Shown one piece after another: positions 1-6,805 of a DNA stretch of 64,000 bases. The stretch covers positions 1-64,000 of the forward strand of contig NZ_JAAKGT010000006.1 of NCBI RefSeq assembly GCF_011043625.1, given 5' to 3'. Under the pieces are notes generated by a model. That model ran no database searches. It had not been told where the DNA came from and saw only the letters and a list, made by a program, of their open reading frames with translations. Each line of letters begins with the position of its first letter. Within the stretch, counting starts at the first letter, position 1. This DNA is from Caulobacter sp. 602-2. Lineage in GTDB: Bacteria > Pseudomonadota > Alphaproteobacteria > Caulobacterales > Caulobacteraceae. The translations under genes and the position numbers were made by a program.

Positions 1-80
1 GAGGGGGAGGATCTGATCAGCGGGATGCTCCCCCTCTGGGGGAGCTGTCGCGGCGCGACTGAGGGGGCGCCGAAGGCGCT
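1..80. repeat. Intergenic G/C-rich hairpin element
   Basis: The window opens in a non-coding stretch with a perfect inverted repeat, GCTCCCCC (27-34) and GGGGGAGC (38-45), around a 3-base loop. Further runs of G lie at 2-6 and near 61-66. It sits just past the stop codon of the minus-strand gene that follows. It may act as a terminator, or it may be part of an intergenic repeat cut by the window edge. There is no clear T tract, so terminator activity is uncertain. Confidence 0.45.
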
Positions 81-443
81 CTACCGCGTCCCGGGATCCG
101 GCAGAGGGTCTATCCCCACGATCAGGTCGTCGCGGATCAGGTAGGCGATGATGGCGGTGTTCTGGGACCAAAGGCGGCCGTCGGGGCGGCGCAGGGCGAT
201 CTCGACGTCGGCATGGACCCAGCCGTCGGCCTGGCGGCGCACGCGCATCAGGCTGATGTCGACGCCGGCCATGGCGAACTGCCGCTCGAAATAGCCTCGC
301 GCGGCTTCCAGGCCCACGACTTCGCCGCCCTCCAGGACGTTGGCGAAGGCGATGTCGGAATGCAGCTGTGCGACCACGGCTTCGATGTCGCGCCGGCGCG
401 TCGCATCGAAGTGCCGGGTCAGCAACACTTCCGCCTTCGCCAT
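81..443 (-). CDS. SnoaL-like (NTF2-fold) protein, paralogue 1
   Basis: This is a 120-residue protein with the small one-domain pattern of SnoaL-like polyketide cyclase / NTF2 proteins: an N-terminal helix with TRHFDATRRRD, then VVGLEAARGYFERQF and a beta-rich C-terminal half. Family members are cone-shaped barrels that bind small hydrophobic ligands. The substrate cannot be read from sequence. The ATG at 443 is preferred because GAGG lies 7 bases upstream; a GTG at 449 overlaps the previous stop. It follows a paralogue of the same length and a cytochrome c gene, so the three probably form one transcript. Confidence 0.8.
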   Translation of the reverse strand: MAKAEVLLTRHFDATRRRDIEAVVAQLHSDIAFANVLEGGEVVGLEAARGYFERQFAMAGVDISLMRVRRQADGWVHADVEIALRRPDGRLWSQNTAIIAYLIRDDLIVGIDPLPDPGTR

Positions 444-445
444 GC

Positions 446-808
446 TCACGCCTCGTCCAAACGCTCGACGATATCCATGCGCGACACGCGCTCATCGTGG
501 AACGTGTAGATATGTCGCACGCAGCTGTCGGACCAGAGGCGCCCCTCCAGGTTATGCACGGTCTGGTTCGTGGCCACCAGGATGCGGCCGTCCTCCATCA
601 CCGTGAACTCCATGGGGGCGGCCTCGACCCGCACCATGCCGTCGCGACGCGTCCAGAAGGCGCGCATCGCCTCGACCCCCACGACCCTGCCGCCGCCGAT
701 CTGGTCGGGCCAGTCGACAGCGGGGTCCAACTCGGCCGCGAAGGCGTCGAAGTCGCCCTTGTTGTAGGCGTCGTAGAGCCGGGTCAGGAGGGCGATGCGC
801 GGGGTCAT
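446..808 (-). CDS. SnoaL-like (NTF2-fold) protein, paralogue 2
   Basis: This 120-residue SnoaL-like protein resembles the next gene downstream, with matching features such as VVGVEAMRAFW and a LEGRLWSD segment against RPDGRLWSQ in the other copy. The pair probably arose by tandem duplication. Its ATG overlaps the TGA of the upstream cytochrome gene (ATGA), which implies translational coupling. Its own stop lies two bases before the next start. A conserved Trp and Asp pair (VDWPD) lines the expected pocket. The function is unknown beyond the fold; a ligand-binding or isomerase-type role is inference. Confidence 0.8.
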   Translation of the reverse strand: MTPRIALLTRLYDAYNKGDFDAFAAELDPAVDWPDQIGGGRVVGVEAMRAFWTRRDGMVRVEAAPMEFTVMEDGRILVATNQTVHNLEGRLWSDSCVRHIYTFHDERVSRMDIVERLDEA

Positions 809-1341
809 TGGGCTGATGATGGAGCGGGGGCTGGCGAGGGCTCGGGCTTGTAGCCCGTCTCGACCTTCAGATAGGCGATCAGGTCGATGCGGTCCTTGGG
901 GTTGGACAGGCCAGCGAAGGTCATCTTGGTGCCCGGCAGGAAGGTGCGCGGGTTGTCCAGCCAGTGGTCCAGGTGTTCGGCGTCCCAGGTGAAGCCGGCG
1001 TTCTTGACGGCGTCCGAGTAGGTGTACTTCGGATGGGTCCCGGCCTTGCGGCCGAAGAGGCCGTAGAGGTTGGGGCCGGTCATGTTCGGGCCGCCTTGCG
1101 TGATGGTGTGGCACGAGCGGCAGAGGGCGAACTTGCTCTGGCCGTTCAGCAGGTCGCCGGTGTCGTACGGGGCGGGGAGGGCGGCCAGGGCCGCGGCCTT
1201 CTCGGCGGGGGTCGGGGGCGGCGCGGGCGGCGGGGTCGCAGCGCCTTGGCCGGAGGTTTCACCGCTCTTGGAGCAGGCGGCCAGAGACAGGCTCATGGAC
1301 AGGCAGAGCGTCGCGGCGGCGACGACGGTGAGGGTACGCAT
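805..1341 (-). CDS. Lipoprotein c-type cytochrome
   Basis: This is a 178-residue cytochrome c of class I. It starts with a lipoprotein signal peptide ending in a lipobox LAAC (Cys23), so it should be anchored in the envelope and face the periplasm. A Pro/Ala-rich linker follows. The haem motif CRSCH (74-78) supplies the covalent cysteines and the axial His, and Met140 in LPGTKM is the likely second ligand. The ATG at 1341 is chosen because it begins the signal peptide; in-frame sequence upstream is not signal-like. It should shuttle electrons between respiratory complexes. It is the first gene of a three-gene unit with two SnoaL-like proteins. Confidence 0.9.
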   Translation of the reverse strand: MRTLTVVAAATLCLSMSLSLAACSKSGETSGQGAATPPPAPPPTPAEKAAALAALPAPYDTGDLLNGQSKFALCRSCHTITQGGPNMTGPNLYGLFGRKAGTHPKYTYSDAVKNAGFTWDAEHLDHWLDNPRTFLPGTKMTFAGLSNPKDRIDLIAYLKVETGYKPEPSPAPAPSSAQ

Positions 1342-1503
1342 CACAATCCCCGTAGGCGTTATGTCGCAAGGCTTGCGACGCCGCGCCGCATTCAAATCCA
1401 AGCCGGTTTCTGACCCGTGAATTCATCGCGGAACGACGTTATTCGGTCAAGGTCTTGCCGCAGTTCAAAACGGCTCCCTGCGACATCGTCTGCTATCTAG
1501 CGA

Positions 1504-1577
1504 GATTCGCTTGGGAAATGTGATTTCGAGAACCGTGGGTATGCACGGAAGAATTTGACCGACGTTAACCATGATTC
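1504..1577. promoter_or_regulatory. Two GANTC methylation sites ahead of the GcrA-family gene
   Basis: GATTC occurs at 1504-1508 and again at 1573-1577, both in the non-coding region upstream of the GcrA-family start at 1630. GANTC is the CcrM methylation target in Caulobacter, and GcrA is known to act at promoters carrying methylated GANTC. Two sites in about 75 bases suggest cell-cycle or methylation-sensitive control. Their function here is inference. Confidence 0.4.
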
Positions 1578-1629
1578 TACCGAAGAAGGGCGGGGGCTGA
1601 TCCCGCACCCTTAAGAAGCGGAAACCGTC

Positions 1630-2121
1630 ATGGACTGGAACGAGGAACGTACCGCCACGCTCAGGAAGTTGTGGCTCGAAGGGTTGAGCGCCAGCCAGGT
1701 GGCGCGCCAGTTGGGCGGCGTCAGCCGCAGCGCCGTCATCGGCAAGATCCACCGCCTGGGCATCACCGTCCGCGAGACGCCGGTGCGCCAGCGCGCCGTC
1801 ACCGTCCGGGTGTCGCGCCAGGCTCCGCGAGCCCGCACCAGCGCCCCGGCCCAGGCCCGTCCGGCCGCCCGCCCGCAGGCCTCGGTCATGGAAGAGCTGA
1901 CCCCCACGGCCGGCATCCTCGACCTGTCGATGCACTCGTGCCGCTGGCCGATCGGTAATCCGGACGCCGGCGACTTCGGCTTCTGCGGCCGCGAGACGAC
2001 CAGCAAGCGCGCCTCGTACTGCCCCGACCACACCCAGGGCGCCTTCCGTCGCTTCCAGAGCTCGGCCGACATCGACGCCTGGACCCGCCAGAGCCTGCCC
2101 CAGGAACGCCGCGTCCTCTGA
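1630..2121 (+). CDS. GcrA-family cell cycle regulator
   Basis: This is a 163-residue GcrA-family protein. The N-terminal 50 residues form the helix-turn-helix DNA-binding domain (LWLEGLSASQVARQLGG, then SAVIGKIHRLG). A basic, Ala/Pro/Arg-rich linker spans about 55-85. The C-terminal module carries the HSCRWPIGNP motif and cysteine/histidine pairs (FCGRE, SYCPDH) seen in the sigma-70-interacting domain of GcrA. Known GcrA binds CcrM-methylated GANTC promoters and RNA polymerase holoenzyme to drive S-phase transcription. The tail after SYCPDH does not resemble the C. crescentus GcrA tail as I recall it, so this could be GcrA itself in a diverged species or a paralogue. The gene symbol is therefore left blank. 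Confidence 0.85.
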   Translation: MDWNEERTATLRKLWLEGLSASQVARQLGGVSRSAVIGKIHRLGITVRETPVRQRAVTVRVSRQAPRARTSAPAQARPAARPQASVMEELTPTAGILDLSMHSCRWPIGNPDAGDFGFCGRETTSKRASYCPDHTQGAFRRFQSSADIDAWTRQSLPQERRVL

Positions 2122-2158
2122 CGCGCCCTCAAAAGCCCTCTCAGAGAGAGACATTCCC

Positions 2159-2359
2159 ATGATCCTCATCGAGAACGCCGCCGGCAGCAGCCAGGTGATC
2201 ACGATCATCCAGGAATTCGCGGGCCACTCGGTCTCGCGCGACCTGCAGCCGGGCGACGCCGCCCGCATCCCGGTCGGCCAGTTCAAGTCGATCGTCGTGC
2301 GCGAGACCTATCCGGAAGACTGGATGAGCCGCGTGCGCAGCCGTCAGGCCGCCGCCTGA
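2159..2359 (+). CDS. Small conserved-looking protein of unknown function
   Basis: This 66-residue protein is not recognised. It starts with a short beta-strand pattern (MILIENAAG, then QVITIIQEF) and contains a DLQPGDAARIPVGQFKSIVV segment that resembles a small beta-barrel. It has no signal peptide or membrane segment. It begins 37 bases after the GcrA-family gene, with GAGAGAGA about 6-13 bases before the ATG, so the two are probably co-transcribed. A structured region and a strong terminator follow. Confidence 0.7.
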   Translation: MILIENAAGSSQVITIIQEFAGHSVSRDLQPGDAARIPVGQFKSIVVRETYPEDWMSRVRSRQAAA

Positions 2360-2378
2360 GGCCAGTAAGGGTTTAGAT

Positions 2379-2439
2379 CTTCGCGGAACAGCGCGCTCGC
2401 CCGTAGGGAGGCTGGAGCCAAGCGCTGAGGATCGCGAAG
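2379..2439 (+). ncRNA. Candidate structured RNA element / long 3' UTR
   Basis: The sequence between the small protein and the terminator folds on itself. The outer arms are CTTCGCG (2379-2385) and CGCGAAG (2433-2439). The inner arms are CAGCGC (2389-2394) and GCGCTG (2422-2427), with a small internal loop between them. With the terminator at 2466-2503 this makes about 125 nucleotides of potential stable RNA. No known RNA family was recognised, and a plain structured 3' UTR is equally possible. Confidence 0.3.
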
Positions 2440-2465
2440 CAAGCCAGACAGTCCGCGTAAAGAAC

Positions 2466-2503
2466 GACCCCCGCGAACCCGGTTCGCGGGGGTCGTCTTT
2501 TTT
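2466..2503. terminator. Rho-independent terminator (probably bidirectional)
   Basis: A 14-base inverted repeat, GACCCCCGCGAACC (2466-2479) and GGTTCGCGGGGGTC (2481-2494), is followed by six T on the plus strand (2498-2503). On the minus strand a T-rich run follows as well (AAAG at 2459-2462). It separates the plus-strand GcrA-family unit from the convergent hydrolase gene, whose stop codon starts at 2503. Confidence 0.85.
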
Positions 2504-3093
2504 CAGGCCGGCGGCGAGGCCGGGGCCGTGGCGCGGATCAGCTCGTTCAGCAGCAGGCGGCCGCGCGGCCAGGCGCCGTGGCCGGAGTCGACATTGATGT
2601 GGCCCGCGCGGCCCAGGTCGACGAAGCGCGATCCCCACCCTCGGGCGAAGGCCTCGGCCCGGTCGATGGCCACGTAGGGGTCGTCGCGGCTGGCCACCAC
2701 CAGCGAGGGGAAGGGCAGGCGCGGCCGGGGGATGGGCGAGAAGCCGATCAGCAGGCGGCCGGCGGGACCCTCGCGATTGACGTCGGCCGGCGCCACCAGC
2801 AGGGCGCCGCGCACGCCCCGGCCGCCGGTCACCTGGGCCAGGTGGCAGACGAGGGCGCAGCCCAGGCTGTGGGCCACCAGGATCGCGCCGGGACGGCTGC
2901 GCACGGCCTCGGCCAGGCTGATCGTCCAGTCGCCGAGGGCGGGACGCTCCCAGTCGACCTGATCCACGCGCTCGGCGGTGGGCAGGGTGCGCTCCCAATG
3001 GCTCTGCCAATGGTCGGGACCGGAGTTGTAGAGGCCCGGCACGATCAGGATCGGCGGATCGCCGGCGGGATCGGGCGGCGAGATGAAAGACAT
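2503..3093 (-). CDS. RBBP9/YdeN-type alpha/beta serine hydrolase
   Basis: This is a 196-residue alpha/beta hydrolase of the RBBP9/YdeN type. Near the start it has the family's PGLYNSGPDHWQSHWE segment, with the oxyanion region after ILIVPG. The nucleophile elbow is AHSLGCA (Ser76), the likely acid is Asp137 or Asp138 in SRDDPY, and the catalytic His is His165 in AGHIN. It is cytoplasmic, with no signal peptide. The ATG at 3093 is preferred; longer in-frame starts add sequence without family similarity. It is divergent from the ergothioneine gene. The physiological substrate is unknown. Confidence 0.85.
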   Translation of the reverse strand: MSFISPPDPAGDPPILIVPGLYNSGPDHWQSHWERTLPTAERVDQVDWERPALGDWTISLAEAVRSRPGAILVAHSLGCALVCHLAQVTGGRGVRGALLVAPADVNREGPAGRLLIGFSPIPRPRLPFPSLVVASRDDPYVAIDRAEAFARGWGSRFVDLGRAGHINVDSGHGAWPRGRLLLNELIRATAPASPPA

Positions 3094-3174
3094 CGCTGAA
3101 CTCTTCAAGACGGGACCGCGCGAAGCGGATTTGACCTGCTTGTCGCTCCCGCGAGGCGGGAGGATCAAACCAGA

Positions 3175-3193
3175 TCAATTCAATAGGAATTGA
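3175..3193. promoter_or_regulatory. Inverted repeat, candidate operator
   Basis: TCAATTC (3175-3181) and GAATTGA (3187-3193) form a perfect 7-base dyad with a 5-base spacer. It lies in the 222-base region between the divergent hydrolase and egtB-egtD genes. Another dyad, CTCCCGC / GCGGGAG, lies at 3146-3162. The size and symmetry fit a dimeric repressor site, but the regulator is not known. Confidence 0.35.
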
Positions 3194-3315
3194 GAAGTGC
3201 TGATGACACCATGCTGGCAGCAGGCCGCCTTGCCCTCGAACGGGGGAACGCCCAAGCTCCCGATCCGTTTTGGACAGCGGCCCGCCCACACGGCCCGTCA
3301 GCGCCAGGAGCGTGC

Positions 3316-5475
3316 ATGAGTCCCGACGACACCCTGGTCCTGGCCTCCGTCAACGAGGCTGCAGACACCCCGCTTGCCCGCTATCGCGCCGTCCGCGCGC
3401 GGACCGAGGCGCTGGCCGCGCCGCTGTCGCCCGAGGACCAGGCCGCGCAGTCGATGCCCGACGCCAGTCCGACCAAGTGGCACCGGGGCCATTCGACCTG
3501 GTTCTTCGAGACCTTCCTGCTGGCCCCGTACGCGCCGGGTTACAAGCCCTACGATCCGGCGTTCGGCTACATCTTCAACTCGTACTACGAGGCCATGGGA
3601 CCGCGGCAGCCGCGGCCGGAACGGGGGCTGCTGACCCGCCCGTCCTGCGCCGATGTCGCCGCCTATCGCCGGCATGTGGACGCGGCCATGGCCCGGCTGC
3701 TGTCTGGCGCGCTGTCGCCCGAGATCCTGGAGCGGCTGGACCTGGGCCTGGCCCACGAGGAGCAGCACCAGGAGCTGCTGCTGATGGACATCCAGCACCT
3801 GTTCGCCCAGTCGCCGCTGCACCCGGCCTATCGCGAGCGCGACGAGCCGCCGCGCGCCGCCGCGCCGGCCCTGGGCTTTGTCGGCTTCGAGGGCGGGCTC
3901 GAGGTGATCGGCGCCGAGGCGCGCGGCTTCGCCTTCGACAACGAGCGGCCGCGCCACCGCGTGTTCCTGGAACCCTTCCGCCTGGCCGACCGCCTGACCA
4001 CCAACGGCGAATGGCTGGGCTTCATCGAGGACGGCGGCTACGAGCGGCCCGAGTTCTGGCTGTCGGACGGCTGGGCGAGCGTCCAGGCGCAGGGGTGGCG
4101 CGCGCCGCTCTACTGGCGCCAGGACGAGGACGGCGCCTGGAAGGCGTTCGGCCTGACCGGCCTGCGCCCGCTGGATCCCGCAGCGCCCGTGGGCCACGTC
4201 AGCTACTACGAGGCGGCCGCTTTTGCGACCTGGGCCGGCGCGCGCCTGCCCACCGAGGCCGAGTGGGAGGTCGCCGCACGATCGGGCAGAGGCCTGCGGC
4301 AGATGTCGGGCGAGGCCTGGCAGTGGACCGCCAGCGCCTATGCGCCCTATCCGGGCTTCCGTCCGGGGGCAGGGGCGCTGGGCGAGTACAACGGCAAGTT
4401 CATGGTCGGCCAGATGGTACTGCGCGGCGGGGCGGCGGGCACGCCGCCGGGCCATGCGCGGGCGAGCTATCGCAACTTCTTCCATCCCGGCCAGCGCTGG
4501 ATGTTCTCGGGCGTGCGCTTGGCGCGCGACGGCCAGGGCGGGCGTGAGCGGGCGGTGGACGTGGGCTTCCGCGACGACGTGCTGGGCGGTCTTTCCGCCG
4601 AAGCCAAGAGCCTGCCCAGCAAGTATTTCTACGACGCCGAGGGCTCGCGCCTGTTCGAAGAGATCACGGTGCTGCCGGAATACTATCCGACCCGCACCGA
4701 GACGGCGCTGCTGCGCCGCATCGCGCCCGAGATCGCCGCCCGCATTCCCGAGGGCACGGCGATGATCGAGTTCGGCAGCGGGGCCAGCACCAAGACCCGC
4801 ATCGTCCTGGACGCCGCGCCGCAGCTGGCGGTCTACGCCCCGATGGACATCAGCGCCTCGGCCCTGGACGCGGCCGCGGCAGCCATCCGCGCCGACTATC
4901 CAAGGCTGACCGTGGCGCCGGCCCTGGGCGACTTCACCCATCCGCTGGGCCTGCCGGCGGCGGCGCGGGGACGGCCGGCGGTCGGCTTCTTCCCGGGCTC
5001 GACGATCGGCAACTTCCCGACGGACGAGGCGGTCGCCTTCCTGGCGGCGGCGCGCGAGCTGCTGGGCGCCGGCGCGCTGTTCGTGGTGGGGGCCGACATC
5101 GCCAAGGGAGCGGACGTGCTGATCCCGGCCTATGACGACGCGGCCGGCGTCACCGCGGCGTTCAACAAGAACCTGCTGGCGCGCATCAACCGCGAACTGG
5201 ACGCGGACTTCGATCTGGACGCCTTCGCCCATCGGGCGGTGTGGAACGCCGTCGAGAGCCGGATCGAGATGCACCTGGTCAGCCTGCGCGACCAGACCGT
5301 CGAGATCGCCGGGCGGTCGATCGCCTTCGCCGCCGGCGAGACCATCCACACCGAGAATTCCTACAAGTACGACCCCGACGTCTTCGCCGCGATAGCGGAA
5401 AAGGCCGGCTGGCGCGTCGAGGCGCGCTGGATCAGCGATGCGCCGGCGTTCGGCGTCTTCGCGCTTCGCTCCTGA
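3316..5475 (+). CDS. egtB-egtD: EgtB-EgtD fusion: ergothioneine biosynthesis enzyme
   Basis: This single 719-residue chain joins two ergothioneine enzymes. Residues about 20-405 are EgtB, the iron sulfoxide synthase: a DinB-like domain with WHRGH (55-59) and the HX3HXE iron motif at 147-153, then a formylglycine-enzyme-like domain (TNGEW, ARLPTEAEWE, WMFSGVRL). Residues about 410-719 are EgtD, the histidine trimethyltransferase: KYFYD, LPEYYPTRTE, the SAM-binding EFGSGAS segment, GSTIGNF and FNKN. EgtD makes hercynine and EgtB adds sulfur from a thiol donor. Both lengths are near normal and the linker is very short, so the fusion looks functional. The ATG at 3316 has AGGAG at 3306-3310. Fungal Egt1 has the opposite domain order. 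No egtC or egtE is nearby. Confidence 0.93.
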   Translation: MSPDDTLVLASVNEAADTPLARYRAVRARTEALAAPLSPEDQAAQSMPDASPTKWHRGHSTWFFETFLLAPYAPGYKPYDPAFGYIFNSYYEAMGPRQPRPERGLLTRPSCADVAAYRRHVDAAMARLLSGALSPEILERLDLGLAHEEQHQELLLMDIQHLFAQSPLHPAYRERDEPPRAAAPALGFVGFEGGLEVIGAEARGFAFDNERPRHRVFLEPFRLADRLTTNGEWLGFIEDGGYERPEFWLSDGWASVQAQGWRAPLYWRQDEDGAWKAFGLTGLRPLDPAAPVGHVSYYEAAAFATWAGARLPTEAEWEVAARSGRGLRQMSGEAWQWTASAYAPYPGFRPGAGALGEYNGKFMVGQMVLRGGAAGTPPGHARASYRNFFHPGQRWMFSGVRLARDGQGGRERAVDVGFRDDVLGGLSAEAKSLPSKYFYDAEGSRLFEEITVLPEYYPTRTETALLRRIAPEIAARIPEGTAMIEFGSGASTKTRIVLDAAPQLAVYAPMDISASALDAAAAAIRADYPRLTVAPALGDFTHPLGLPAAARGRPAVGFFPGSTIGNFPTDEAVAFLAAARELLGAGALFVVGADIAKGADVLIPAYDDAAGVTAAFNKNLLARINRELDADFDLDAFAHRAVWNAVESRIEMHLVSLRDQTVEIAGRSIAFAAGETIHTENSYKYDPDVFAAIAEKAGWRVEARWISDAPAFGVFALRS

Positions 5476-5526
5476 GAGCGGAAATAAGAAGTCGCGGCCG
5501 GCCGCTGGATGGCGGACAGCCCAAGA

Positions 5527-5553
5527 GCCCGGATCGGCAAGACCGATCCGGGC
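5527..5553. terminator. Hairpin between convergent genes
   Basis: A perfect 11-base stem, GCCCGGATCGG (5527-5537) and CCGATCCGGGC (5543-5553), has a 5-base loop. It lies between the end of egtB-egtD and the convergent KGG-motif gene. There is no clean T tract on either side, so it may terminate weakly or only protect the transcript end. Confidence 0.5.
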
Positions 5554-5622
5554 CCTAAAATCCTGATACGTGCGCCACCACCGTCGGCTGCGTCGCCCGT
5601 CCCCCCCTCGGCCGCGGCATTC

Positions 5623-5832
5623 CTAGAGGTCGCGAGCGCCGAGGCGGCCGCCGCCACGCGACGAAGAACCGCCCTTGCGGCCGGCGTTGGCGGCGAGATC
5701 GCGGTCCTTGGCGAAGCTGCGCTTTTCACTGGGGACGCTGGCGCCGCCCTTGCGAGCTATCTCGCGGCGACGTTCCGGATCCATGGCGGCGAAGCCTCGG
5801 CGGCCGCGGGGCCGTTCGCTGTCGAGGTCCAT
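5623..5832 (-). CDS. KGG-motif stress-induced-type small protein
   Basis: This 69-residue, highly charged, Gly/Arg-rich protein carries the repeats typical of the KGG / GsiB-like family: a DPERRREIARKGGASVP unit, then a second unit ending AANAGRKGGSSS. Family members are hydrophilic, probably disordered proteins linked to stress or stationary phase. It has no signal peptide or membrane segment. It follows a small Pro-rich protein gene on the same strand, with only 9 bases between them. Confidence 0.8.
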   Translation of the reverse strand: MDLDSERPRGRRGFAAMDPERRREIARKGGASVPSEKRSFAKDRDLAANAGRKGGSSSRGGGRLGARDL

Positions 5833-5841
5833 GTCTTGCTC

Positions 5842-6009
5842 CTAATCGGGACTGGTAACGGGAGGAAACGAGCCCGGAGCGGCTCCATAGGGCCGATCGT
5901 CGCCCGGCTGCACCGGAGGCGGCTGCAGCGGGACTTCGTCGGGCGTCGAGCCCGGCGGATCGTCCGGCGTTTGCGGCTCCAGCGGAGGCGGGGCGTCGGG
6001 GTCGGTCAT
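5842..6009 (-). CDS. Small proline-rich hypothetical protein
   Basis: This 55-residue protein consists mostly of Pro, Asp, Pro-Pro-Pro and Gly (for example PPPLEPQTPDDPPG). It is almost certainly disordered and is not recognised. The ATG at 6009 is chosen with GGAACG upstream; an earlier start is possible. It probably shares a transcript with the KGG-motif gene. Coding status rests on context and start/stop spacing, so it is moderately uncertain. Confidence 0.5.
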   Translation of the reverse strand: MTDPDAPPPLEPQTPDDPPGSTPDEVPLQPPPVQPGDDRPYGAAPGSFPPVTSPD

Positions 6010-6126
6010 GGCGTCGTTCCGGTGTTCCGGTGAAGTAACCGGTGAAGCCGAGTTCGGTTTCACGTGTCAGGCGAGACAAATGCAGCGTTAAGGACGATTG
6101 TCTGGGGAAAAGGCAGGCTGAGAGCG

Positions 6127-6801
6127 ATGCGCAAGAGCACCTTTGGGACTGGTAAATCGTCATTAATTACAAGGCATTGGCGTCTCATTGCGGGTGTTCT
6201 GACGGGCCTTCTGGGGTGGGTTTTCGCCGGTCAGATAAATCTGCCCGAAAGCACGCATATTTTGATCGGGTGGGATGTCGGCGCCGCGATCTACGGCATT
6301 TTGCTGTGGCGCCTGTTCCTCACCGCCGACGAGGCGACGCTTCGCGCCAAGGCCGCCGAGGAGGACGAGGGTCGCTCGCTGATCCTGTTGATCGTGCTGT
6401 CGGCCATCGCCGCCAGCCTGGCCGCGGTGGTGGCGGCGATGATCGGGGCGCGCTCTCAGGCGGCTTTCGCCAGGAACCTGACGGCGGCCTGCGCGGGCGT
6501 CACCCTGGTGCTGTCGTGGATCGTGCTGCACTCGGTGTTCGTGCTGCACTACGCCCACCGCCATTTCGGCGGCGGGGCGGGGAAGGGCGGGTTCGGCTTT
6601 CCCGGCGAGCCGGCCCGCACCTACAAGGACTTCGTCTATCTGGCCTTCAGCATCGGGGCGACCTTCCAGGTCTCCGACAACGACGTGCGCACCGGGGCGC
6701 TGCGCAACCTGGTCACCGCCCATGCGGTGACGGCCTATTTCTACAACACCGCCATCCTGGCGCTCGGCATCAACATCATCGCCGGGGTGGTGGCGGGGTG
6801 A
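6127..6801 (+). CDS. DUF1345 family integral membrane protein
   Basis: This is a 224-residue inner-membrane protein with about five transmembrane segments: near 15-35, 45-65, 85-105, 120-140 and the C-terminus. It carries the DUF1345 signature regions VFVLHYAHRHF and DFVYLAFSIGATFQVSDNDV, followed by LRNLVTAHAVTAYFYNT. The function of the family is unknown. The ATG at 6127 is chosen over a GTG at 6064 because the conserved part begins close to it. It converges on the EF-hand lipoprotein gene, 4 bases away. Confidence 0.85.
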   Translation: MRKSTFGTGKSSLITRHWRLIAGVLTGLLGWVFAGQINLPESTHILIGWDVGAAIYGILLWRLFLTADEATLRAKAAEEDEGRSLILLIVLSAIAASLAAVVAAMIGARSQAAFARNLTAACAGVTLVLSWIVLHSVFVLHYAHRHFGGGAGKGGFGFPGEPARTYKDFVYLAFSIGATFQVSDNDVRTGALRNLVTAHAVTAYFYNTAILALGINIIAGVVAG

Positions 6802-6805
6802 GGCC

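Noticed and set aside
2440..2458. Resemblance of AGCCAGACAGTCCGC to the start of RNase P RNA
   Set aside because: Only about 12 bases look similar. None of the other conserved RNase P regions follow before the terminator.
5475..5832. A plus-strand gene at about 5509-6033
   Set aside because: It overlaps two better-supported minus-strand small genes, lacks a ribosome-binding site and crosses the hairpin after egtB-egtD.
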